A program made the position numbers and the translations under genes. Shown one piece after another: positions 23,106-34,800 of a DNA stretch of 64,000 nt (position 1 is the stretch's first letter; every line of letters begins with the position of its first letter). The notes under the pieces were generated by a model. It saw only the letters and a list, made by a program, of their open reading frames with translations. It made no database searches and was not told the DNA's origin. Origin of the DNA: Desmodesmus armatus (lineage: Eukaryota; Chlorophyta; Chlorophyceae; Sphaeropleales; Scenedesmaceae); the NCBI GenBank assembly GCA_007449985.2, contig VIIQ02000574.1, positions 1,054,001-1,118,000 of the forward strand, given 5' to 3'.

Positions 23106-25732
23106 ATGGCACCCGCATGGTTCACTACTGGCCGGGCAGCTGCAAAAGCTGCCCTGGGGACAATCGTCGCAGTCTACATTGTTGGTACGTGAAATACATC
23201 TTAGCAGCACCCTCCAAAACGGGCAGTCACTCAGCCTCACCCGTCGTGCTGTGTGCTGCTGCTCACAGGGACAGTGCATTTTGTTGACAATGCCTGTCAA
23301 AACGTGGCGCATGTGTTGCCGCAAGAGATTGTCGGACAAGAGCTGGCCCTTACACACCTGACAGACAGCGTATGCCACCACATAGCACAGCCAAAGCCCC
23401 AGCGGCCCCTGGTGATATCAGTGCATGGCCCCCAGGGGTTGGCAAGACTTACACACACCTGTGGCTGGCGAGGACTATGTATAGCAGGAAACCCTCCGCT
23501 GACTTGGACTGCCCAGGCATCCACTGCAGAGGCTACAAGGTACGCCACACCACAGCCTGGCGCAGAAGGGCAGGGTGACCAGTGTATGACGCCCGTGCTG
23601 ATTGAGTAGAAGCTTCAGCAGTGGCAGTGGCAGAAACAGCAGTGGCACACGGAGGTGGCAGTGTGCTGAGTTGATGTGTGACCAGTTCGGTTCCAGGAGC
23701 CCTGCCCATTGACTCCATGAGCTTGCTGCAGGAGACACACAGGGTGCAAGCAGCAGCTGGCAGGCATCATACAGCAGCTGCCTCCTGCAGGAAGCACGTC
23801 AACTGTCAGCGCCTCTGCAGTCATAGCACATCAGCAACAACTGCACAATATCGATGGCAGTTGTCAGTTGTTTGCTGGCGCTGGCAGCTGGTGGCTGGGT
23901 CTGCTGGTGTTGGTGCTGGCAGCTGCTGACTGTGTGTGCTGATACTGGCTGCTGTGCTGTTGCTCCTGCAGGTTCTGTACGGCATGGATTTCCTCAAACA
24001 TCAATCTGAGGAGCGGTTGGATGCCGTGCGGCGTGAAGTGATCAGCCACTTGACAGCTGCTCCTGATGCGCTGCTGGTGATAGAGGAGTATGACAAGCTG
24101 GACTGTGCCGCCAGGGGGCTGTGGAGGCAGCTGCTGCAGCACCCAGAGGTTGCCAACATCACTTCACACAGGTAGGTGGGTACTAGCCTGCTATATGGGA
24201 CGGTAGGGGGGTGCACAGCGCTACAATCGGGTGCTGGGGTGCTGTATAGAGCTTGAAGAGGTCTGGGTGTCATGGGCACTGCATATCTGGCACCTATCCT
24301 GTCTGCCAAGATGATGGCTGTGCTTGCTTCTGTTTCTTTGGGCTGACTTGATTATGTGTTGACACCATCAGCTTGCCCGTGACTGCCAGCTGCGGCTGCT
24401 GTTGGGATTCACTGTGCCTGCAGGGCTGTGATCCTCATGGAGTCCAACCTGGGCATGACTGAACTGAAGGAGTTGATCACACGAGCGGGGGACAGCAGCA
24501 AGGTGCGCAGCTGTAGGCAGCATGCATGATGTATGGGTGTGCTGCAGTCGCGTCTTGGGAGAAGAGAGACAGTTGTGCAGGAGTTTGGTTGTGTGCCTTT
24601 AGGGCCTCTCACACCGTTGAGCTGTGCAGTGTGGTTGCAAGGGCCATGATGGCTGCTGCTGGCGCGGTCCGATGGCTATCAGCTGCCCAGCACAGTTAAT
24701 GAGGATTGGGCAGGGGTGTCTTTGGGGGGGGGGGGGAGAGGCTGTGCAGGCTGGCAGCCCTCAACAATACAAGTGGCAACGCCAACAGCAGGCGACAATG
24801 AAGCAGAGGAGGCACAGGCTGTTGCTCCATCTGCGGTGCCACAGGTAGTCAGTGCTGCCTGATCAGTCATCCTCAGTTCACCTGCTGGAAGCGCAAGCAG
24901 CCTGCTTGGTCCCCCCTCACTTTCATGCACCCCAGCCCCTTGTGTTCCTGATGCTTTGTACCCCAGGTGACGATGCAGGAGGCAGAGGCGCTGCTGCGTG
25001 ACGTGGTCTTTGACGAGTGGACCAAGGCAGCCTGCGAGGACTACACAGACACACTGAAGTTCATGAACCTCATAGACGTCTTCCTGCCCTATCTGCCGCT
25101 GGGCCGCAGCACATGGGGCCCCTGGTGGAGCTGGGCCTACAGCAACGGCGGCACTATCTGGCCCGACGGCGGATACACCTGACCTGGCAGCCTGGGGTGG
25201 TGGACTTTGTGGCGGGAAAGGTGCGGTGCGGTGCAACCAGGCTGAGCAGACCTCCCGACCCCCTAGCACTATGAAGGTTTTCAATTGTCTGAGATACTGC
25301 ACAGGCAGATGTGTCATTCAACAACACTTCTTTTGAAGAGTGCAACATGTCCCCCACCCCGCACATGTCACATAAGAGCGCGCCACAGCTGCATGGTCAG
25401 CACACCCACTTCAGCTGGGCAGGTAGCTGACAGACACGCGGCTAATGTGCTGACATGTGGATTGTGTTGTGCTGGCCCCTGCTGCCCACCAGGTGGTGTA
25501 TGATGGGGAGTACCCACTGGATGGTGCCAAGGTTGTGGAGACGGCACTGAGGCACACTGTGGGTGGCTTGATACGGGAGGCAACGCTCAAGCCTGGCTGC
25601 AATGCCACTCACGGCTGCAGCCTGCACCTAGCAGAGCACAGCCAGCAGCAGCTGAAGGTGCTGGTAGCGAACAACACCGCTGGGGGCTTGCCGCCGCGGC
25701 AACCTTGGCAACAGCAGACAGTGGTGCTGCCT

Positions 25733-25767
<35 letters not shown>

Positions 25768-25813
25768 ACCAGCGCGGTCGAAGCAGCCAGCGAAAGGAAG
25801 CGATGAATTGTAA
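23106..25813 (+). CDS. Torsin-like ER AAA+ ATPase ending in SDEL; two 1-base frameshifts
   Basis: Six exons fit in phase: 23106-23184, 23269-23539, 23972-24171, 24424-24502, 24967-25220 and 25493-25813 (about 401 residues). The N-terminus is a hydrophobic signal-anchor-like segment (residues 10-30). Next come a torsin/Clp-type lead (IVGQELALTHLTDSV, then RPLVISVHGP), Walker A (GVGKT), Walker B at about 149-161 (DALLVIEEYDKLD), a sensor-1 block (VILMESN) and the torsin-like C-domain block FMNLIDVFLPYLPL. The tail has an 11-Gln tract and ends KGSDEL. SDEL is a KDEL-type ER retrieval signal, so the protein is probably lumenal. Exons 2 and 5 are each one base short: at the C run 23429-23433 inside Walker A and at the CC 25104-25105. 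One extra base in each restores both frame and exon phase. Walker A resembles ordinary Clp (GxxGVGKT) rather than animal torsin (ending GKN), so a diverged Clp-like ATPase is the alternative. Confidence 0.75.
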
Positions 25814-26108
25814 CCATTGTCCTTCAATTGGGGGTCAGGGGGGAGGGGAGGAGGCGTGCATTGCAAGCGGGTTGGAACATATACACAATGCAACATCTGG
25901 GAGCTCTTCGAGATCCTTGCAGATCATGCTTTCCGGCCAGGGGTTGCCTGAGTGGTGTTGATGCGAGGCATCAGGCTGAGTCAGTGCCAGACACAAACCC
26001 GCCCTGCTACCATTGAGGGCAGATGAGGAATCAATCTATATGATTTCCCTGCTCAGTTTGCCCCGGTAGTCAGATATACAGAAGGCTTGACCAGGCTCAA
26101 ACACTAAA

Positions 26109-26113
26109 TGTAA
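26109..26113 (+). terminator. TGTAA polyadenylation signal
   Basis: This lies 296 bases beyond the stop codon of the AAA+ gene and before the start of the next plus-strand gene. Another TGTAA overlaps the stop codon itself (25809-25813) and is less likely to act. Confidence 0.45.
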
Positions 26114-26321
26114 ATCAGGCTATGGTACACCCTGGCAGCAGTACAAGCAAAAACCATCCTGCTGAACCGCTGACGCTCGTAATTAGCCGCAGTTATGCTG
26201 TATGTAGCAGTCTGCCGGACGTAAGGCCTGTTGTGGTGGTGTTCTGACCTCCGTTTGTGTGTCGGAGATCCAGCAGGATCAAGCTGACCCACAACTGCAA
26301 ACACATCATTCCATCCCGATC

Positions 26322-28422
26322 ATGCCCGTCCTTGATCAGACGGTGTCGCAGCCCCTGAGGGCACAGGCTGTCCATGGTCGCGTCAGCAGGAAGTTGGCTG
26401 CACCCACAGCCAGGCAGAGGACAGCTAGTGTAACACAGCAGCACTTTCCAGCCAACATGTGGCAATCCAAGTACAGCGTAGGGAACTACCCAACAGAGGC
26501 ATGGGGCATGCAGTCCCGACAGCCTCGCATGCAGGTGCTCATCCTACCAGGCAATCCAGGATCAGCATGTTGGTACCGTGTGTTCATGCAGCAGCTCTTT
26601 GCTGCCTTCAACGGTGCAGCAGATGTCATGGCAGTGTCTCATGTCGGCCATGACTGTGATGACATCAGCAGCGGGGCTGTGTGGGGCCTGGACTGTCAGG
26701 TGCAGCACAAGGTGCGGCTGTTGCAGGAGCTCACAGCCCCTGGACGGCCACCCTTGGTGGTGCTTGCACACAGCATTGGCAGCTTCATCACACTACAGGT
26801 GGGACCTGTCAGTGAATTGGCTTGGCAGTGACTTGAGACAAGCTTGTGCAAGTTGGAGTGGCCCTGGTGGTTGCCATTGTGCCCTGTGTTATTTTTTGGC
26901 CCGTGCTGCCGACACCACGTTATCAGAGTGTGCCAATTGGTCATCAGCAGGCTTGCATCAGCTGGGCCAGCTGGCCCAGTCGACATAATCTGCAGGTTAT
27001 GTCGACCACTTGCGTGCTTGCCTCTTGCAGGCGTTGCGGCAGCTCAACCGGCAAGGCAGAGGAGGCAGCCTGACAAACATTGCCAAGGTGAGGCCCAGGT
27101 CAGCATGCATTGACTCCATGCGCTGCCTGCAACATAAACCAGCATGCAGGGGCCGCACCTGTTCATGCATATGCGTACAGCTTGCACGGCAACGCCATGG
27201 CTGTGGCACTGAGCATTGTGTATGCATCGCTAATGGAGAAACATTCTACAGAGTAATCACATCAAGGGGGGGGGGGTGTATGTACGTAAGTCAACTTCTG
27301 TGCCTGTCAGGTGTTCCTGATGATGCCGTTCCTCGCCACTGACTGGCGCTCCTTGGAGCAGCGTGTCCTGGCCACAGCAGCGCGCCAGCACGGCCAGCAG
27401 CTGGCAGCAGCAGCAGGGTGGGTGCAGCGCAGCCCTGACTGGGTGCAGGACAGGGTGGCGGAGCTGATGCTGCCTGGGGCTGAGCCTCATGCTAAGGAGA
27501 GCTTGCGGGCAGCTCTGAAGCAGCCCAGCTGCATGAACAACTGGCACATGGCTGCACAGGAATTCAGGTGAGGCAGCAGGGGGTGTGCATGCTCAGCTGT
27601 GGCCGGCTTTCTGCCCTGATTGCGCAAGCGGGGAGGTGGCAAGCGTGTCATGCACGCCTCTCCTAAACGGGTGCATGCAATTATAGTACCTACTGCCGGC
27701 AACAAACCAGGTGCCTGGCTCGCGTTCTTTTGCAAGGAACGATGCTTGTTGTTCAGGTAGCAGCTGCCAGCAAATAGCGGCGGGCCTCTGCGCTCAGTCA
27801 GCATGGCGGCGTGTTTCGACTGTGGCATGTGTTCCTGCACCAACTCCTGCGCCTGCACTGCATGCAGCGTACTGGATGGCCCTGTTGACTGGGGCCTCAT
27901 CCAGCAGCTGGGCAGCAAGGCAGCGGTGGTGTACAACCCACAGGACCCCTGGTTCCAGCAGTATGGTGCCATGCAGGAGGTGCTGCCAGAAGTCGAGGTG
28001 AGACATGCCTGGGATTTTTTGATTGATGCCAGAGGCACCTGCCGACGTCAGCATGGTCAGCAGCTGCTGCAGGCCAATTGAAAACGCAATGGAGTGAAAT
28101 CCTCTTTCGACACCAGGAACCAGAAATATGCTTTCTACACCAGAAACCAGGAACTTGCTTGTTGGTCCTGCACCCTGCAGATGCTCCTGATGTGTGTGCT
28201 CGTGGCTGCTGCATGTGGTGTGACTTCATCACTGCAACCCACAGTCAGCTCAGGTTGTGATTGGGGCTGTGCCGATACAAGTGACCATCTGGTGTTGTCC
28301 TGCTGCAGGCGTATGCAGAGGAGGGCCTGAGCCATGCTTTCTGCCTCAGCACTGCAGAGAGCAGGCGGTGGCACAGCTGGTGCACGCCTCAGTCACCCAG
28401 GGAGCAGCAGCACCTGCAGTAG
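26322..28422 (+). CDS. LDAH: Lipid droplet-associated hydrolase family protein (alpha/beta hydrolase), probable C-terminal frameshift
   Basis: Five exons fit in phase: 26322-26798, 27031-27087, 27311-27567, 27868-27997 and 28309-28422. The first carries the LDAH signatures: ILPGNPGSACWY (oxyanion-hole region), VSHVGHD, then LDCQVQHKVRLLQEL and the nucleophile elbow LAHSIGSF with Ser near residue 151. The fourth has VVYNPQDPWF around the expected acidic residue and the last has GLSHAF with the catalytic His. LDAH proteins associate with lipid droplets and ER; their substrate (sterol or acyl esters) is debated. The N-terminus before ATG 26457 is basic and may be a targeting extension, so 26457 is an alternative start. 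As read, the protein ends RREQQHLQ-like at 28422. One extra base near 28358-28361 would instead give QAVAQLVHASVTQ and end at 28481, which fits the family's helical C-terminus better. Confidence 0.78.
26962..27006. repeat. Perfect 18-bp palindrome and 10-bp hairpin side by side
   Basis: CTGGGCCAGCTGGCCCAG at 26962-26979 is a perfect palindrome. It abuts GTCGACATAA (26979-26988), which pairs exactly with 26997-27006 across an 8-base loop. Both lie in the first intron of the LDAH gene, ending 24 bases before the exon at 27031, where they could affect acceptor recognition. Confidence 0.9.
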
Positions 28423-29035
28423 GCAGGGTGGCAGCAGGCCAGGCAAGACCCAGGCTGCGGTCGGCACCCGGCTCAGCATGATTGTGCTGGCCAGAGTCTG
28501 GTTGTGCTGGACTGACACAGAAGAATTCTCAGAGCATGATCAACTGCGCCCAGCATTCAGCCCAGCATGGTAGCAGCTGACCAGACACCGAGCAGCTTCA
28601 AGGTCACTGGCGGCCATGTGGTTTGCGTCACGAGCCTCTTGCATTCTGTCTGACCCGTTGAAACCAGTGTAGGTGTGGATGTCTGACACTGATGCTTCTT
28701 TTGTATAACAGTTGAATTGCTTTTTTGCAGTTTTCTTTGGCGGCAAGCTGCAGTGTTCAGTATGAATAGCGTATGCTTACAGTGAGTTGAGTTGTTGGGT
28801 GTGCACTGGGACTTGGTTGTCAGGGCCCACTGATAGCGCTTTGCACACTTTTGTGCAGGCAAATGTAGTTGCAAGCTGTACAGTAGCGCCTGCACACTGG
28901 ACAAGGGTACTCCACACCTCAGCTGTGCTGACACGCAGCATGGCCCATGGGTTACATTGCACAACTTCATTTGTGGTGAAACCTGAGCAGAGTCGGTGTG
29001 GCTGTTGTCTTGTGAAACTTTCCCATGCGCTCTGA

Positions 29036-29121
29036 TGTTCATGCCTTGCACCACTTTTGCAATATCACTGTTCATGCCTTGCACCACTTTTGCAATATCA
29101 CTGTTCATGCCTTGCACCACT
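29036..29121 (+). repeat. 33-bp tandem repeat, 2.6 copies
   Basis: Units start at 29036, 29069 and 29102. Each begins TGTTCATGCCTTGCACCAC; the first two are identical over 33 bases and the third stops after about 20. It lies in the presumed 3' region between the convergent LDAH and cis-prenyltransferase genes. Confidence 0.93.
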
Positions 29122-29155
29122 GAGCAGTATTGGTGTGCCTAGAGAGACTGCTCTG

Positions 29156-29160
29156 TGTAA
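29156..29160 (+). terminator. Possible TGTAA polyadenylation signal
   Basis: This is the first clear plus-strand TGTAA I found downstream of the LDAH stop, but at more than 650 bases it would need a long 3' UTR; hence the low confidence. Confidence 0.25.
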
Positions 29161-29862
29161 GACAACACAACAGGGATCCTCCAGTTCAACGCATTGCATG
29201 GCCTTGCAGATGTGAGCACCTGCTGACCTAAGCATCCAGCTCTATTGACCAGCGCACAGGTTCGCAGACGAGCAAAGCCACACAAACCACAGCAATAATG
29301 CTGCCCAATCCTGAGGCACACCACTCTGCCGCAGTCGTCCCTTATGCAACTGGCCCCCACCCCATATGCAGCAGCTCCGTACAAACTAGCATACAAACAC
29401 AAACAAAAAGAGCTTGCGTCCCAGCCTCCTTCAGCCCAAGACCCTGACGCCATGACGCCATTGCCCACACTACTGCCAATAAACACAGCAGCCACCTGCA
29501 AGTATGGTACATCGGATGAAAATAGCACACTACTGTACACAACAAACGGCTCCAAGCCGACATGACAAGGCTGCGAGAGACCGCGACCAGGGGGTCTGCA
29601 CGCTGCAAAAAAGTAACACCCTAGGCCACAGTCACACTGCCTACAGCACTCCACTGGCAGAGGTCCACCCAGCCCCTCATCCAGGCTAGTGTGCAGCAGC
29701 CACAATGAAACCGTGTGATCCACTGACCATCACGTTCGTGCTGCTGACGTGACTATAATGCCCAGATGGGGGGGGGGGGGGCAGTGGTTGCTCAGCCCAG
29801 GGGAATCACCCCCCTATCCCACCAGCACGAGTGGCCCACCCAACTGCTGGCAAGGCGTGCTG

Positions 29863-31418
29863 TTACGTCCGGCGCCCATAGCGCCGCTGCCGTTGCGCAT
29901 ACTGCTGCACTGCCGCCGCAAAGTGCTCCTTGCTGAAACCCGGCCACAGCACATCCATGAAGCAGAGCTCCGTGTAGGCACTCTCAAACAGCATGAAGTT
30001 ACTGAGCCGCTGCTCTCCGCTGGTGCGTATGCACAGGTCCGGTGGACCCACTGCTGCTGTGGTGGCGGCTGACGACAAGTGCTGAGAAATGAGCTCTGGA
30101 GTTATCTGTGGCATACAGAGAAGGTGGTGGCACTGCAGCCGTCAGCAGTTGAGAGGGCCTTGTAGCATCTGCAGGCTGTGTACAGTTATGTGTGCAACAT
30201 GGTCGGTTGACGTTGCTGCGTACTCCTTCACCAGCTGAATACCTCCCCATGGATGTGCCACGCTTCCTGATGATTTTCATCGCAGCTGCTGCAAACTGTC
30301 AAGAAGACCCCAAGCTCAAACACAGCCACGTGCTGGGAGAGCCCTGCACCACTGCTGCGGTTGCGACATACATGTTCAACAGTCATTCTGGTGATGCTGA
30401 TTGAGCATTGTCAACGGCTGTGACGCACTGACGCAACGGCCACCTACCTCTTCAGGTTGTAGCTGTCCTGCCTGTACCTGCTGCGCCAGCTGCTGCACTG
30501 CCTGTGCCATGTCCTGCTGCGCACTGTAGCTCACAGCTACCGTCAACAGCAGCGCGCTGTTGCCTGCTGTCGCTGCTTCACAAGCCCTGCACTGCTGCTG
30601 AAGGGCTGGCGGCAGCCGGTGCAGCTGTCCCATGAACTGCAGCCGCACCCCATTGGACTGCAGCTCTGGCAGCTGCTGCTGCAGCGCTGACTGGAACAGC
30701 TCCATGAGAAAGGACACTTCGCCTGCATCTCGCTGCCAGTTCTCTAAGCTGAAGGCATACACCTGCAAACAAGAAGGAGCAGAATGGCAAGTGAGGGTGC
30801 GGTTGTCGCCAGCTGTTTCCCTCTGGGTTGTGCTGGCCTGATGCAGCCTTGTGCTTGGTCCATCAGACACATTGTGTCTGTCTGATGTAATCAGCTGCAG
30901 AGGTACAACTTTCAATTGCAACTTAGCGTCACACAGCAGTGCTGCATGCAGCCCTGCCTGGAGCTCTCACCGTGAGTGCGGGTATGCCCCACTCCCTGGC
31001 GGTCACCACTGCTGCCTTGAGGGCTGCCACACCCCGCTCATGGCCCACAAAGGCAGGCAAGCCCTGACGAGTCGCCCACCGGGAGTTGCCGTCCATTATC
31101 AACTGTGCAGGACAGCATCAAAACAAATCCCAGAGGCAGCTTAACTTTGGTGAAGACAGGAGGTGTGCTGTGTTAGGCAGATGCACGCTGATACAGAAAC
31201 TGGGTGTGCATGGACATTCCACTATTACTCACCGCCACGTGCCTCGGCAGCTGCAGAGGTTGAACTCCATGAGGTAGTTGAGAGTGTGATTTCTGCTGAG
31301 GTACGGCTGCTGGCTGCTGCAGCATGGGTGGACTGCTGGGTGGGCATGGACTTACTGCTGCTGTTGCTGCTGCCAGCGGTGCTGATCGTTGTTTGGATCC
31401 GCTTGAAAGCGCACACAT
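29863..31418 (-). CDS. cis-Prenyltransferase (dehydrodolichyl/polyprenyl diphosphate synthase)
   Basis: Exons 31418-31233, 31102-30971, 30762-30448 and 29863-30105 (the last read 30105 to 29863) fit in phase, giving about 290 residues. The enzyme adds isopentenyl diphosphate in cis to an allylic primer to make the long polyprenyl chain of dolichol or plastid polyprenols. Conserved regions are all readable: LPRHVA plus [14 protein letters not shown] spanning the first junction (catalytic Asp), [25 protein letters not shown], and the C-terminal block [20 protein letters not shown], followed by [15 protein letters not shown]. The N-terminus before LPRHVA is Ser/Ala/Gln-rich and low in acids, so an organelle transit peptide is possible. 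An in-frame ATG at 31499 would lengthen it. Like homodimeric UPP-type enzymes it keeps the RxG-containing C-terminal region, but the final residues (RRYGRRT) run past it. Whether the product is dolichol in the ER or a plastid polyprenol is undecided. Confidence 0.88.
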
Positions 31419-31820
31419 TTGTTTCGATATCCTACACGGTCGTCTCTCATTCCTTTTACTGCTTGTCTGATTCCAAGCAGAGTGTGCTGGCAGTGACATT
31501 GGAAGATCTGCTGCTGATTGTGTGTGGTTGGGCCAGCAACGCGGGAGGCACCAAGTAAAGCTGACATTAATTTCAGAATACTGCAAACAACCACATCCAT
31601 GCCCCATTGTTGTCACATGATTCTCAAAGATGTCCAATGACCAAATCATGACATAATATCCTAGGTAGGACTGATATAGCCTATTGTCTTCACGAGTTTC
31701 TGTTGCAGGGCACGTAAGAACCACACAGCCACATAAGTACAGACATATCATACATCAGCAGGCACGCCTGCAGCACACACAGGCTCAAACCCTCAACAAC
31801 ACAGCCCACATTCTGCCAGG

Positions 31821-34800
31821 TCATGCTACCTCCTGTTGCTGAGGCTGCTGCTGTCCATTGAATGCTGGTGCTGCAGGTGCATCAGCACTACTTGGCAGTA
31901 CACCATCAGCCAGTGCATCAGCAATGCGAGGCCGGGTCTCCCTCTCCATCCACTCATTCACAGGCCTGCCGCCTGCATCAGACTCTTTCTGCTGCTGCTG
32001 AGGCTGCTGCTGTGCTGCACCCTGCCAGGCCTGCTGCCGCTGCTGCTGCTGTCCAGCCTGTGCCGCTCCTGCCTGGCTGCCGCCGCTGCTGCCAGGCTGT
32101 TGCTGCTGTGCTGGCTGGCTGCGTGCTGCGCCTGCACTCCCTGCTCCGGCGACGTTGTTGCTGCGCAGCGGCTGCTGCTGCTGCTGGCTGCCGGCTGTTC
32201 GTGCAGGGCCTGCTGCCTGCTGCGGCTGCTGCCCATGGCTCCAGCCTGCTGCTGCTGACCCGGCTGCGCTGCAGCAGCACGCTGCTGCTGCTGAGGCTGC
32301 TGTGGCATAGCACCAGCAAAGCCCTGCTGTGCTCCTGCAGCCCCGGGGTACCTGCTGCCGGGAGCTGCATAGGTATTAGGCCCCATGCCTTGCATGGCTG
32401 GGTTCTGCGGGCCCCCAGGGAACCCAGCTGCAGGAGCCTGCTGCCCCATACCGCCAGCATACTGCTGCGGGCTGGGGCGTGCTGCGTACTGCTGCTGCTG
32501 TTGCGGCATGCCCTGCGGCTGCTGCTGTGGCTGCTGCCAGGCTGGCATGCCAGGCTGCTGCGGGTACATGGGTTGCTGCTGCTGCTGCTGTGGTTGTTGC
32601 GGCATGTAGCCGGGCTGCCTCTGCTGCTGGGCGGGTGGGTACTGCTGCTGGCCTGCGTAGCCCGCAGGGGCACTGCCGGCTGAGCCGTAGCCTCCTGCAG
32701 CAGAGGACCTGCCTGCTGGTGGCAGCGCTTGGCGGGGGCCTGCAGCAGCTGGCTGCTGAGACTGGGTCCTGCACATGCAGCAGCAGCGGCAGCAAGCAGG
32801 GAGCATGCCAAAGGTGTTAGGATCACAAATTGGCAACAAGTCTGGAGGCAGGTGACAACTACACCCCTGTCAGAGAGTGCTGCGAGCCCAGTAGCAGCAC
32901 AACTGTCAGGCAGCGCTGCCTGATCACCAGGCATAGTATGCATCAACTACAGGAACAATATCACCTATAAACACTGTCACAACAACACAGCACCCCGCTG
33001 CTTGAAGTCAATATCTCTGCGTGGCAGCGCGCCCCCTCCCGCACTGCGACCGTACCTGAGGTACTGCTCATAGGTCATGCCCGTCTCCGCCTCCCAGCGC
33101 CTGAGGTCCGCCTGCCACTGCTCATACGTGTAGTCAGTCGGCAGGAAGCGTGAGCTGCTACTGCTGCCGCTGGTACTGCCGGCACCGCCCAGGCGGTACA
33201 TGTCAGTAGTACCCCCCGGTGCCGGCAGCGCCAGCTGCGCACTGCTGCTGCGCGATGGCCCATTCAGGGACTTGAACAGCGAGGGTATGGCTGCAAACAG
33301 CCCAGCACTCTCCTTGCGCTCGCGGTACTTTGCATCATCGTAGACGAGCAGTTCCCCGCGACCGATGGAGATGACGTCTGGCATTGCCACGCTGTAGCAG
33401 TCGAAGAAGCTGATGGGCAGGAAGGGCAGGCCAAACTCATCGTATGTGATGCGGCGGATGGCTCCACAGTCGGGGCTGAAGGACAGGTCACGAACCTGCA
33501 TAGCACGACATGGCACAACACAGCACGACGCGGCACCGCACAAGCAGTGTACGGATGTGGTGAGGGCTCAGGGTGAAGCTGTGGTGCTGTTGGCGTAACA
33601 GCGCGTTTGGCGCCCGGACCATGAGCAAAGGCAGTGGGTCATGCAGCCATGGCAGCATGTTGACCTGGGGGACATTGATTGACTATCCGATCTCATGTCC
33701 TGTGAATAGACATGGACTTTGCATGAGCAGGCATTCTTCCCCCCGGTCAATATGCTGTCACGGTGAGTAGTAGCTACACGTACAACACACAGCTGCAGGA
33801 TGTGAATGTGGATCATATAGCAAGTGATGCCGCAGGCTGCTTGGCAGGTGCTCTATGGCAGCACAGCCAGTGTAACGCAACCGCCTGCTGTGGTGTCTCA
33901 CCTTGCCCAGGAACTCCCCAGCTCGTGTGCGCACGTCCAGACCCACAGGGTTCACAAAACCCAGCCGCCCATCCAGGTCCTGCTCATACAGACCGCTCTC
34001 ATCATGAACAAGCACCACATCACCAATCTGCACACGTGATACACATGAACCAGCATAGTGAGGTGAGCCAGGGGGGATAGGTGTACAGGGGCTGCAGGTG
34101 TTCCTTGTGCTTTGAAGCAGTCCACTGCATGGTGCCATGTAGCACATACACAAGTGCTGTTTGCTGGCCTCCCAGGGCATCCCAGGGCTGCTGCTGATTG
34201 AGGCACTGGCTGCATCACTAAATGTGACCAGACACCAGCAGCAGCGGCACCAGAAAGCCAGCCTCAGTGCGACACAACTGCGCCATTGGTGGCCTGACAC
34301 CTGTACTTGAGGATGTGCTGTGGATGCTATGCTGCTGCGCACCTGTCGCAGTGCTGACAGGGGGATGTTTCCTGCGCGTGGTGGTGTGCTGAGGCCCCCC
34401 AGACCCCCTGAGCCCGCCTGCTTGCGTTCATCAAGGTCGAAGGACACCAGTGTGCCCCCAGCAGGGTCCAGCCAGGCCCCACTGATGGTGCCCAGGCAGC
34501 GCCCACTGGTGCGGGTGATGACCTGCTTGTTCAGGACCTGCAGGAGACGTGCACCCCAAAGGGAAAGGGGTGTGTGTGGGTAACTTCACAAGGGACAGTC
34601 CTGAGAGTGCTCAGGGTTGAGGTGTAAAAAGGTCAGAATGGGCTGCTGCGGTCCGTCAGCAGACGGACAAGACATCCGGCATCACAGTAACCATCCCTCA
34701 ATGACAGCATCATCTAGCAGCAGCGTTTGAGGGACAGGTGTCAAATGGCATGGTGTGACAGCAATGAGAAGCGGGATGCTGCATGTGATCTACAGCCATC

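Noticed and set aside
3150..29121. CRISPR array
   Set aside because: The tandem repeats seen have no alternating unique spacers, and the genome is eukaryotic.
29139..29723. 194-codon minus-strand open frame beyond the cis-prenyltransferase stop
   Set aside because: It is Cys- and Gly-rich with no conserved motif, lies in the expected 3' UTR, and overlaps short open frames on the other strand.
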